From assembly GCA_023362775.1 (NCBI GenBank), contig JALMGJ010000008.1, positions 38,552,501 through 38,616,500 of the forward strand: a stretch of DNA of 64,000 bases, given 5' to 3'. Positions 21,901 to 35,024 of the stretch are shown here, piece after piece. The DNA comes from Charina bottae (lineage: Eukaryota; Chordata; Lepidosauria; Squamata; Charinaidae). Positions within the stretch are counted from its first letter, which is position 1; every line of letters begins with the position of its first letter. Under the pieces are notes generated by a model. It had not been told where the DNA came from and did no database searches. It saw nothing but the letters and a program-made list of their open reading frames with translations. Position numbers and translations under genes: made by a program.

Positions 21901-24900
21901 GATTTGATGCCTATCAGTAAAAGTAATTAGGGTGGCTGGCAAAAAGATAAAGCTCTCTCAACACTGGCTATAAAACTGCTTCGAAGTACATGAGGTCCTT
22001 AATATTTTTAAGATTACTTGAAGGCCTTTACTATGTTCCAGCCTGCTTTTCTCTGAAGTGTCCCTGTAGTGCTGGGTTTTGAGTCTCTTAGAAGTTTTAC
22101 TGATCTTAATGAAACTTTTAATAGTTACATTATACAGCAGTTTATCATAATGTACTGTAGCTTATTTATATTCTCAATAGTGATGTGACAGCTCTGCCCT
22201 AAAAAACAGTCTATAAATAATTTAAATAAATGAGTGTACATATTGTTCCAATGAATTTGTGCTACTTCTCTTAGTTTCAAGAGTGATTTTTATTATGGCT
22301 ATTACAGATGGTGTACTTACACAGTATGCTAATAACCAACCATTGTACTTACAGCCGTGTTGATCTGCCAGCCATAAACCTCAATAAGAGAGTACAGCAT
22401 TAAGTTTTAACTTATTGCTTAATGCTTAAAGGCTACAGATTAGCAGCAATTCTAGTCCTTCATGCTAGTTTCAACTCCAGCACCAAATAACACAACATTA
22501 ATGAGAGAAGAGACCACATCCACTTACAATAAATCCAAACACAACTGTGGTAAAGAAGCCACCAATGAAGCCTTCCCAGGTCTTTTTGGGAGAGAGCTAA
22601 TCAAAGAGAGAAATTAAGAAATTAAGAGCATCAAGTGACACAAGACCCTTTCCTGTCCTTGCAAACATACTACTATTCTAGAAAATGTTGACTTATTTAC
22701 TTTTTTCTAAGTTCCTTCCAAGCAACAGGAAAACTCAGATACAATTATACTAAAAAGGTCACTTATTCAGTGAAAGCTGCAACTATCTTTCAGTAGCATA
22801 TAATAGCTATAAAACAAATTAGAAAGCTCAGTTTTTACATATCCACATATCCACATGTTAAAAAACCTTTAATAAGTAAAAACAGATTACGAGAGGGTTA
22901 CATAAGATGTCATACGTGGTGCAACCAACGCGCAGGCTCTCTGCTGTCAGGGCATCCATCCCCAGGCCTGATATAAAAACCACGCTTTGAGGGCTTTCCA
23001 AAAGACCCTAAGGGTTGGGGCTAACCTCACCTCAGGCGCCACAGCAGAAAAGGCTCACCTCCTGGGTCCCGTCAGATGGAACCCCTTAGCAGACGGGACC
23101 CACAGCATGCCTCTCCTGCTGAACTGATGGGATGGGTAGAAGTAATCGGGGAGAGGCAGTCCCTCAGATAACCTGGCCCCATGCCATGTAGGACTTTAAA
23201 GGTAAAACCCAGCACCTTGAATTGCACCCAGAAGCAAACCAGCAACCAATGCAGCTCACAGAGCAGAGGTGTAACACGTGTCCTTCTAGGAACACCCATA
23301 ACTGCCCGTGCCATTGCATTTTGCACTAGCTGAAGCTTCTGGATACTCTTCAAGGGCAGCCCCATGTAGAGTGTGTTACAATAGTCCAGTCAGGAGATGA
23401 GCAGGGTGTAATTGTGAGTAGAGCCTCACGATCCAGGAACGGGTACAACTGGCTCACAACACAAAGTTGCACAAAGACCCTCCTGGCCATGACTGCCACC
23501 TGCTCCTCAAGCAGGAGTCATGAGTCCAGGAGGACCCCCAGATTGCGCACCAAGTCTGTTTGGGGCAGTGCAACCCCATCCAGTACCAGAGATTGTAAAG
23601 TCCCAGAATTGGAAGGCCCTAAAACTCAAAGCCACTCAGTCTTGCCAGGGTTCAGTTGAAGCTTGTTGTTCCCCATCCAGACCCCCACAGCTTCCAGGCA
23701 CCGGGACAGGACATCAACAGCATCACTTAGTTCACCAGGGGCAGAGAGGTACAACTGAGTATCATCAGCATACTGATGATACATCACCCCATGGTGACAG
23801 ATGATCTCCCCCAGCAGTTTCATGTAGATGTTAAACAGGAGAGAGAGTACCGAGCCCTGTGGCACCCCACCTAGTAGGGGCAGAGGGTGGGATCTCTCAT
23901 TCCCAATCAACACCGACTGGTATCGGCTACATGGACTGGAGGTTCCATACATTTATCAAGGAGCAAGGACTGAAGTTGCAGGAAAAAAGCAGAAAGAGAC
24001 TGAAACAGTTAAGGAACTGTAAGAGGTTCTGTATAAAAATGTACTGTATATTAGATTGTTAAGCTAAGACTACAGCATGTTAGAAATACAAGCACAAATT
24101 ATATATTTTATTTGCACTGTAAAAATAAAAAAAAATTCATTGTCAGAAAAACACCATTTATGTCTCTTTCCAACCCTCTGACAGATTTCTAAAAAAAAAC
24201 TTAACAAGAGACATTTCTCAAATCACAAAGTATTTCTGAAAACCAGAGATGGTTCTTACATGGACTGGATGAGGCAGTGGCACTCAGATATCAAGCAGTG
24301 TGAGCAGAATACATAAATAGTATTGGAGGTATTTAAAAATTCTCTCTGAATTGCCTTGTGACCAATGTGCATATTTCAAAATATATATTTTTATTAATTT
24401 ACCTTAATTAATGGAGTTCTGCCAAAGAAGAATCCAAATATATAAGCAGCAATATCATTCCAAATGACACTTGAGATTGGAACAAGAAACCTGAACAGCA
24501 AGGAGGGGAAAAAAGTTAAACGATTTAACTCAAAAAACAGACGTTATTATGACCATAATGTCTTAGTCTGTAATTTATATTTCAGCAACACTGGTGTCCA
24601 TTAAGTCACCAAGAATTGAGCTCAGCTCAAGGGAGACTTTGTCATTGCCTTTTTGCCAAAGGGAATCTCATTTTCATTTATGAGCAGCTGCTGAACAAGA
24701 AAATGAGGTAGGAATCAAAATGTTGCTTTGGTTCATGTAAGGAATAATGGTAGCCCAAACCAGTGAAACTACTGGTCTTCAAACAGCCATTTGAATTAGG
24801 GAGAATGATTCTGTAAAGTACATGGTTGCTAAGACATATTCATCCATGACTCTTCAACAAACCAATATTGTACTTCAAGCATCATTGTTTTGAAAGCAAG

Positions 24901-27900
24901 CTCTGCTACTATGTTGGTGGGATTTGTGAGGGCTTCTTTGGAAAAAGGTGCAGACCACCAATAAGGAGTGTAGTATTCTTCCCTGTGTTTCCAGGCAGGC
25001 TTTATTATACAAAACTGGCTCATAAACTTTATGGTACTTATTTACTTCTTAACTTGCCATTTAACTCTCAGCACTAAACCTATACTATTTATCTATGCAT
25101 CTATTCCTACATATATTATATACCTAAATCCTAAAGAATCCTATTCACAGCTTGCCTGAGCTGTAAGTATATCTTTAGACACCATTTAGCCACACTGGAG
25201 TTAGTTGGCTTCTGTTGCTACCTGGCATTCTGCTACTATCAGCTCAACATTGCCGTCTGCTGTTCTGAACTGCTGCCAATGCATACTCTTTATACCGGTG
25301 TTTCTCAACCTTGGCAACTTTAAGATGTGTGGACCAACAACGAGTTGAAGTCCATACGTCTTAAAGTTGCCAAGGTTGAGAAACACTGCTTTATACTATC
25401 CCTCAGTTGGCAGTGTGGGGGAAGGAAAGTATGCTACTAGCCGCTGGCTGGCTATAGGCTATCAGTGTCTCTGTGGACTCTACTTTTCCTTTCAGGTATT
25501 CCACTGTTGTTGGAATTCATGCCCAATCTTGTTTTGAAGCCAGTTGACACCCTTTATCCTGGCCCCTGGTCCCCTCTCTTGCCTGCACCTTCTTCTACTC
25601 TTGCTCTCCCGCAAGACAAGAATCTCCTTCTAAAGCAGACACCCACATGCCAGTGCTCAGGTGCCAAAGGTGTCTTCTCCTACAGGTGGAGCCCCTGCTC
25701 CTCATGCTACCTTAAAGCCCCAGGGGAAAGAACCACAAAGGGAAGGAAGGGCTTGTGCTGCTGGCAGACAGGTTATCCTTTTACAGGACTTCCACAAAAA
25801 TTTATTTAGGGTCAAGATGGCAGTAACTTTTTTCCCCCTAAGTTGGGCTCAGCTTCCTCTCAAAATAGTTGAAAGTTTGATTACCATGCCTTTCAAGACC
25901 AATTCTTGTCAATCAGAGGATGAAGGATTTAACTATTAAACTTTATAGCAATCTTGCTGACACATAAGGAAGGCCTCACTTCAAAACCATGAAAAATTAC
26001 TGAAAAATGATAATCACCCTTTAGAAACAGAATATATATATGAGTAAGTTGTATGCTCAGATTTGCAAGAAGTATTGTTCCCTTACCAGATCATGCCTTC
26101 AAACAGATTTTGGATGACAAGATGAGACTGAGTTACAGTGATCAGCAAAGTGACATGAGTCCATGCGAACTGGTAATAGTGTAATAACACAACAGTTAGT
26201 TACAAAAGCAAATAACCTTACAAGACAAGACAGTTATGAGAACAGACTTCTATTACAAGATTTATATTTTCCACTGGGTAATTAAAAGATGTAAAAATTA
26301 GCTTAATGTGAATGGCATATAAAGAAACTCATAATGACCAGTCTGTGTGTAGATGGATAAACAATAAAATCACCAAAATCATAAGTAGGTTCTACAAATT
26401 ACTGACTAACTCTTAAAATGTGATCTTCACAGACACTAAATAAAAAGTTCTTTCTTATTAATAAATTCAATGTGCTGCCACTAGTAATGCTTGTATAATG
26501 AAATAATTTCAATATAACTAATACCTGATCGACAAACAAACATAAAAGGTTTAGACTAGTTTCCACTTGCATTCTGCCACTACTTAGTTATATGTGATGA
26601 TCCAGTAAGAACACTAAAAAAGTATGTGTTCTCCAATATAAGCAGATAAGCTTCAATTTCTATTTTTAGGGAATTTTCAAACTCCTAGATTAACTTCTAA
26701 TGGCCATCAATTAAAATTCATACTAGCTCTAAACAGGCTTGAACTAGACATTACAATATTAAATGAACATTTAAGATTTACTTGTGTCTTTACTGCCTGA
26801 GACAGTTGCAAATAAATCTTCAACTGCCCTACAAAGCAGTGCTATGAGGAGATATTCCAGGAGAGCTCTTGAATTAATATACAACCACAGAATGATGCAA
26901 AATACCTGACAACTTCATATTTAAATTTTCAGTCTGAACATATTTAGAATACTGTCAGTTTTGCTGACTGAAGTCTATAGAAAATAGGAATCTTTCTCTG
27001 AACTGAAAACACTGTAATAATCTTAGAATTATTGCATAATCAATGTTAAAACAATCTTCCTATTTTAAGAATCTGTGATTATTCACTACTAAAGGTACCC
27101 CAACCACACTCAAATTAAATGTTGCATTAATAAGGTAGCGTGAATAGTTTTGACCTGTGTTCATGAGGGTTTAAAATTATTTTATGAAAATTTCTATTCC
27201 AAAACAAAAACATGTTTTAAAATATTATTTTGAGAACAATTAAGCTGCCCAAGGATTGATACATACCATGTAAAACTGTAACCGATAATGTCTCTTCACC
27301 AAACTCAATACAAACATACAAAATCCTATACAAAGAAAGGAAGACAGGTGTATGTTTTGCAACATTGTTCTCATTATAATGAATAAATTGTATCAAGTTC
27401 ATCAATAAAAGACTGTTCCTTTATTAGTTCATTTGTACTGATAGAAGCCACATTGCTGTCTCATGATCTACAAATATTTTAAATAAATAAATACATGCAA
27501 CACTGTGTTATTTCCATGACACATAAGAAATACGTACGTGTGTCATTTTTATCGTGATGCATGTGATATCGTTTGCCACAACCCCAGTCCCTTCCCCCTT
27601 CAGACATCTACTAGGTCAGTTTACACACTACACAGTTTAAGGAAAAACTGTGTGATTTGCAGCATGAAAACCGTGGACAAAGATCCCATTTCTCAAGTTC
27701 TGTTACTTAATTTATATCTGCAAGTGTAACTATTGTATTCTGATTCAAGGAATTCTTTAAAACACAGTGGCATATCATGTTGATGAATAATTCAAATAGT
27801 ATCTGAAAAACTGGACTTTTCCTGCCAAATATTTTTTTTAAATAGAAGTCCTAGCTATTTGTTTAGCTTTGCAGAAAACTATTTTTTAAAAATCCAATAT

Positions 27901-30900
27901 TTCTAGATTGTCATTCAGCTTAAGCAGTGAGTCAGTTAATTAATGAACTCCTACCAGCTATCTTTTTGAAACTATAACTTCAGCCCTTATTAAAAATGCA
28001 AATTCAATGTAATATTCATTCTTCCTTATCTATTAATAAAACTTTGCAAATTAACATACACCTTGATGATCTGAACTCCATACAGGTTTGGAAGGCAAAG
28101 GGAAATGAAAGGGCAACTTCTATCATATGTAATCTACCATCAAAAATGCCCTAGAATCTCTGTATCTACTAATACACATTACATTTACAAGGCAAAAATG
28201 CATATTCTAGATATTTGAAAATATGCAACATAAATCTGCCTGTTACGTGATCCAGAGAATTTATTCTTGCTTGGGAATGTAAATGTCTTATATTGTAGAA
28301 TGACACTAAAATCAATTTAGTCAAGTATTCTTAGAAAGAATGCCAGCAAAAAACAAGCACTAGGAGCATACCTGGATGTTTTCCTGCAGCCTACTAGCAG
28401 ACTGCAAGCAAATTAAGGTTAACCTATATTGGATGTATCATGTATCAGACACCAGCTTTATCAATGCATGGTCAACATTCACTATGAGAATTTTGCTTAA
28501 GTTCAAATGACTATGAAGAGAAATGTCTTTCTGCTCTTGCTACTTAAACACAGCATGAAATTAAACTGAGGGGAAACTGAAGAGACCTCACAGAAAGTTA
28601 TCCTGACATGTTACTCTGAGAGTTTTATTCTTCAAGAACCATATAAAATACACAATAGAAATAACAATTAGAGTTACTTCTATTACTACTACAATGTTGC
28701 TCCTAAATACATGCTCTCAGGACTGAACCAAGATTGCCTTTTCTGATCCATGCTCCAATATCAAAGCTAACCTATACTGTAAACATTCATTAAGAACAGA
28801 TGACAGAAAGAGTAACAAAATGATTTGAGTACGTCTACAATATTCACTGTAACTCTTGAATGTATATTTTACATTCTGCTCTTTTTAACTTCATAGGCTA
28901 TGGAGCTATGCCAAGCATTCAAAGTGTGTTTCACAAAGCATGTTGGTGCAAACAAAGTGTTTCTCCTCAAAGCACTGAGAAATTCACATTCTCCAGAAAG
29001 CTTTGTGCAACTGTTGCAAAAGCTCTTCCAAATTCTCTGCATGTGTTGACAAAATTCTGCTGGGACTGCCAGCAAAACAGCCTTACGTGCACATGCATGC
29101 AGAAATGGCCTGGGAAAACATCCAATGCAACTGCACTGAGCCTTTGTTTACGTCAACTCAATTTGCAAGACATCGCTACGAATGCTCTCCATCCCCTTAA
29201 TAAATTTATTAAGGCCATACATAAGGATTTTGTTTTGTATTTTAAAGAAGGAAAGAACACCAGAAATAGAAGGTTCAACAGGCTACACAGAAGCAAACAA
29301 AATACAATGGCTACTGACAAGCTTTATTGTTACCTGCCAGATAAAGTGTAAACGATATAAATCGGTGGTAGCGAATTAGGAATTGAAGTTGTTCTCGTCT
29401 CTGAACAAAAGTGGCAAAGTAATCTGCTACTGTCTCACCATAAAAGAAATAGTTCACACACAACAAGAAATACCTGCAACATACATTATAGATAAATTAC
29501 TTTGAGAGAAATGGGCTACAAAGTTTATTACATTTTATTTTATTTTACTTTCATAGTATTACATCTCTGAACTTAAAATGACAGAATCAAAACATTCACT
29601 CCATTTAATCCAGAAAAATACCAACATTCTGATACTTAAAAACAAACTGTACAACTGATGGAGGCTTGTCTAAAATAAAGAAATTTTGCCCTATGGAAGA
29701 ATACAATTATTTAAATGTGTGTTATTTCTTTGATCAATATCTATAATTGGAAAATTTCATTAATTCAATTAAGTTGATTTGATCCCACTGTTGAGGGGTC
29801 TCAATGGAGTTCAGTTTAAATGCATTTGGAATGGAAGCACCACAAAGCCAGTGGTTGGAAGCAGAATCATTAAATCCTAGGTTGGTACTTTTATTAGAAA
29901 GTAACAATGATAAAATGGAATATAGGAAGTCTGGAATGAGAGCTAAAATTTTTTTAAAATCCACTTGTTACTTACCAGCTTAATGTTCTAAACCACGGTA
30001 AGTCATAAGATCGATAAACTCGGTAACCTATAGTGATGATTTCCTGAAAGCACTTTACTTGTATGGTTAAGACCTGAAATAATGGGAAAGAGTCACAGAA
30101 GTTCTAATGCAGAGTTTTCTAGAAGCATGAGAAGTATTAAAAGATAACATATTCATATACTGCCATGCCTAGAGTTTGGACAACTGACAGTTTGTCTTAA
30201 CTGAATGATACTGTTTTGTCACTGTACTGTTGTAAACAGAGATAGTACATATTATTCCAACAAAACTACAGGAATTCTGAAAATTCTCCATTTATTGCAA
30301 CATCTCAAGGCACCTCACATTCTGCATGAACATCTTCATTCATTGCTGCTATAACTAGGGAAGTGTAACAATCAATCCTTGGATTGTGACTTTTACATTT
30401 CCACCTAAAATTACACGAAATGTTGAAGTATAAAACTTACAAGTAGCATCAGCATAAATGATCCCATGTATATAATGAGGGAAAAACCTGAAATCATTGC
30501 TAAAGTTAAAATTCCACGAATCCACCAGTTCTTCCATCTGGAAAAAGCAAAATACACAAGTTGTTTTTACAAACTCTTATAACTAAAGAAAATGTTCAGA
30601 TTAACAGTAACATTATGAACAATGAAAGTTGTTGAATACAGGAATTTCTTAAAAATAAATTCATGGGTAAAATATAAGGAAAAACTAATGCCAGTGGTCT
30701 CCCCTTTGACTCCAGTGGTGATGATGGAAAAATTCCCTATAAATTTAAAGAAGGAATTGGAAAAGGAATTGAGGGAGAAGAAAATATTTCAAATAAAGGA
30801 TTGGGTGAAAGAAATGAATAGTAAAGATAGAATAAGAGAGGTACTAAGGGAAAGAAAGTTATCTTGGTTTAACTATACACAATTAGAGAAATGGATTCGG

Positions 30901-33900
30901 AAATGGATAAAGGAAAATAAAGAATGTAGAGATTATACAAGATTTGAGAAAATGATTATAGAAAGAGAAGATAAAGAAGAAAATTTTGTTATAAAAGGAG
31001 AAACAAGTGAAATTTATAAGATATTATTAGAAACAGAAGATCAACAAGATTATCTTAAATCATTATGGGATCATGATTTAGTAAAACAAATAAGTAATCA
31101 GAGTTGGGAAAAAATTTGGGACATGCGTATTTTAAAAACTATGTCCATAAGGATAAAAGAAAATTATTTTAAATTGGTATGGAGATGGTACCTGACTCCT
31201 GTAAGATTAAATTAAATAAATAAGAAATATTCAGTATTATGTTGGAGGGGGTGTCAGGAGTTGGGTACCTATCTCCATATGTGGTGGGGTTGTAAACAGA
31301 TACAGTTATTTTGGCAGAAGATATTTAAAGAGATAAACGAGATAATTGGAATGAATATGGAAGCATGTCCGGAAATAGCATTGTTATCAATATATAATAA
31401 GGTTACCTGTACTCAGAATACAAAAAATTTAATTACAAACTTAATGACAGCAGCAAGATTAATAATAGCAAGGAAATGGAAAGTACAAGGGGAATATCAA
31501 ATTGAGGAATGGTACAAAGAAGTATGGGATATGGCAATCAATGATAAATTAACATCTAATATTAGAGTTAGAAGGGGATTACAGATTAGAAATAATTTTG
31601 AAGAAATTTGGAATATATTTGTAGAATATGTATTATTAAAAGGGAAAGGATGTATACCTTCGAAAGAATTATTATCTTTTTGGAAAGAGGAATGATTAAG
31701 ACAATAGTGGTCCTGGGGGTGAGGTGCACATTGTAAGGTTTGTTTGTTTTTTGTTATAATTATGATTAATAAATGTATATGTATATAAATGCAAAAAAAA
31801 AACAATAAAAAAAATTCATTTTCCAAATGAGAATACCATACTGACAATATACATCTATCAGAAATAGGTCTACTTGTATTCCGTGATCTTACTTCTAAAT
31901 AAATCTCCACAGGATTCAAGTCACTGTTCTGTTAGTAAGATACCCATGTGAAGTATACAATAAAAGTACAGTACACTAGAAATGTTGAACCGAATCAACA
32001 TTTGTATGTAAAAGAGTGGTTTGAACTTTATTAAAATGCCCACTTCCATTTACTGTAAATGGTTGCTGAAGATCCTTCTAAGCAACTTATTCAAAAGCAA
32101 ACTTTAACTTGCATACAGTCTGTTACAAATATTAAGTTTACAGTAATACCAGTCCAAGTGCATTTGTCCCTCATACCTGGAAGATAAGCCAGAAAGAGCC
32201 TTTTTTAAAATTTCTGGAGTGCTGTCTGTTGCTGGGACAACTTCAGGAACTTCTGTATCATTTCTGGGATCCAGTTCTCCAAATTTTTCATCTCGATCCA
32301 TATCCTAAAACAGAAATATGCATATCCTAAAACAATATGGAAACACATTATTTAGGAATCTAAGCACAAACATACCAGGATTTCAATTGAACAATCAAAA
32401 TAAAACTACAAGTATACTCCAACATAGATGCTTTACCCAAAAAGACATAAAAGAAGCAGTTAGATCTCCAAACTATTTAAAAATGTGTCAGAGATATATA
32501 GCGGTGTTTTTTTCATTTGCAGACTGAATTACACTGTCTCTAACAACAAATAATCTTAACTTTTGTGAACAGCCAGGAGTTGCTTCAAACTTGACCACAT
32601 AAAAATGTCTAATAAATAAATAGGGTTATTTCTGGATGCAAATAGACTCCATTGTTCTATCTTGCTATCCTCTTTCTTTTTCTTATGATATGAATAAATC
32701 TGATCATATAGCCTTCAAATGTTATTTAAGTGAATGTCCCATTAATGTGAAACCAATGCTGAAACATGAAGTATGAAATAAGATGCTAAAAATATTAAAT
32801 AGCATTAATAGCAGCTGCTTTGGTTAGCAGTTTCAGTATAAAATTTTAACAGCCCACAGAATTAGGCTTTCTAGAAGCTGGGATTTTGTATATACATCCT
32901 TGACCCCATCAACATATAGTTGTAAGCATTACTGTGGGAGTCAGTAAGATGATAAAACTTTAGAAACAGAAATAACCTGTGCCATTTTAATACTATAAGA
33001 ATAAGAAAAGCCTATGTATACCTAGTTGGACAACTTTAAAATATTCTCTCAAGGCCTGTTTTTAGGGCTTCACACATCTATGCTAATTTCCAAATGCATA
33101 AATGCTTCTTTCAATAAAGCAGCTGAAAGTCTGTAACAGTAAACTTTAGGTTGCAACTGTAGCATATTCATAAGTTCTAACAAACAACTATACTCTATTA
33201 TTTATTTCTTCATTCAGTGATATTTCTAAGGTGCCCCACTCCCAATGGATTGTGGGCTGTGAAAAATAAACCAGCAGCAATATAATTAAAACAAACAATA
33301 CAGTAAAAATCCTATTGAAAAGAACCAAACCAAACCAAAAGAAAACATGGCCCTTTTGCTCAGCTTGAGCCAAAGGCATAATGAAATAAAACTGTTTAAC
33401 TTGTTTACTCTGTAAAAGCTTTCCTAAATTACCATGTTAGAAATTAAATGCCCACATTTAAAACTCATACGTATCAAAACTGATCATCTGTCTCAGGTAC
33501 TGTTTTAATCATCAACAAAAAGCCATGAAAATAAATTGGCATAGTTTGTTAAATTGAATCTATTAATTTCTTCAGAATAGTTTGAGCTAAGTTTGCATGC
33601 AAAGAATACGTCACACAGTGTATCAACAACTAATAAGAGTGTTTTAAGTACTGAAGTTGTTATCCTGAAATTGCAGATTTCCTTAACTGGAAGGAAAGTA
33701 AGGAAAGAGATGCTATTTCATTATTCTGTTGTACTTATGTATAATACATAATTCGGCTCTGATTTATATGTCTTCTTTTTGAGATCTATATACAGTACCT
33801 CATAAGCCATGGTTTCTACATGCACAGAGACTTTCTTTGCAAAGTATTGCAAAAACTCCACTCTGGGAAAAAATATATTACCATTTCACTGCACTTTAAT

Positions 33901-34985
33901 AGTTGCTATGCTAAAACGATATATTTAGCAATATTTACATAATCCCACTTTTATATGTACTAATTAAAGTTTATATCCAAATTCATACTCTTCCAATGCT
34001 CCTTATCAGAACAGATTTCTTTTTAAAAAACCTTATTGGCAACATTATGTTGTAAGGAATTAAACTTTCTCTAACAACAAATAATCTTAACTTTTGTAAA
34101 CAGCCAGGAGTTGCTTCAAACTGAACCATAATAAAATATTAAATAGCACTAAAAACAAAGTTGTCTTAGAAATGATTGCTTTAAATCATAAAAAAATGTT
34201 GTTTGGGTTTTGAGAAAAAAGCACAAAGGATATCTGCAGTTCCTTATTATTTATTTCTTGGACTTCAAGGTTGTCTGATTCCAAAAAGACTCTGTGTAGC
34301 ATATAGTTTTAAAAATAGTATGTAATTTTTAAAAAGGAACACGGCCCCCTGGACAAAACCATGTGAATTATAAGCTTCAGCTGGTCCAGAATGCGGCCGC
34401 GCGGGCAGTTATGGGTGCTATAAGATCAGCAGCCATGACACCACTGCTGCACGAGCTGCATTGAATATCAGTTTGCTTCCGGGTCCAATTCAAGGTGTTG
34501 GTTATCACCTTTAAAGCCCTACATGGCATGGGGCCAGGGTACCTGAGGGACCGTCTCATCCCAATTACATCCACCCGCCCCACTCGGTCATGCAGAGGGC
34601 ATGCTTCGGATCCCATCAACAAGAGAATTCCATCTAGCGGGGTCCAGGAGGCATGCCTTCTCTGCGATAGCACCCGCATTTTGCAATAACTTGCCCCCAG
34701 AGGTGAGACAGGCCTCTTCACTCCCGACCTTCCGGAAGACTCTAAAGACCTGGTTCTGCTGCCTTGCCTGGGACAAGGGAGGTAATAGTTCCTCCTGGGG
34801 ATGGCTGGCCCCATAGTGTCCGCCCTTTTCAATGAGATTTTACCATCACTGGATTTTTATCTATTTATCTTATTAGATGGGTTGATTCTATTTATTTTTA
34901 TAGGTTTTAATTGTTGAGTGTTTTTGTAAACCGCCAAGAGTCCCCTGTTGGGGGGAGATGGGCGGTGATAAATTTGAATGAAAAA

Positions 34986-35024
<39 letters not shown>

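Noticed and set aside
28860..29351. 163-codon plus-strand frame in CDS1 intron 5
   Set aside because: No recognisable motif. It runs antisense into CDS1 exon 5 and has no splice, promoter or repeat support. Probably chance.
34377..34832. 151-codon minus-strand frame
   Set aside because: It is the antisense shadow of the plus-strand L2-type fragment, which carries the recognisable protein motifs.
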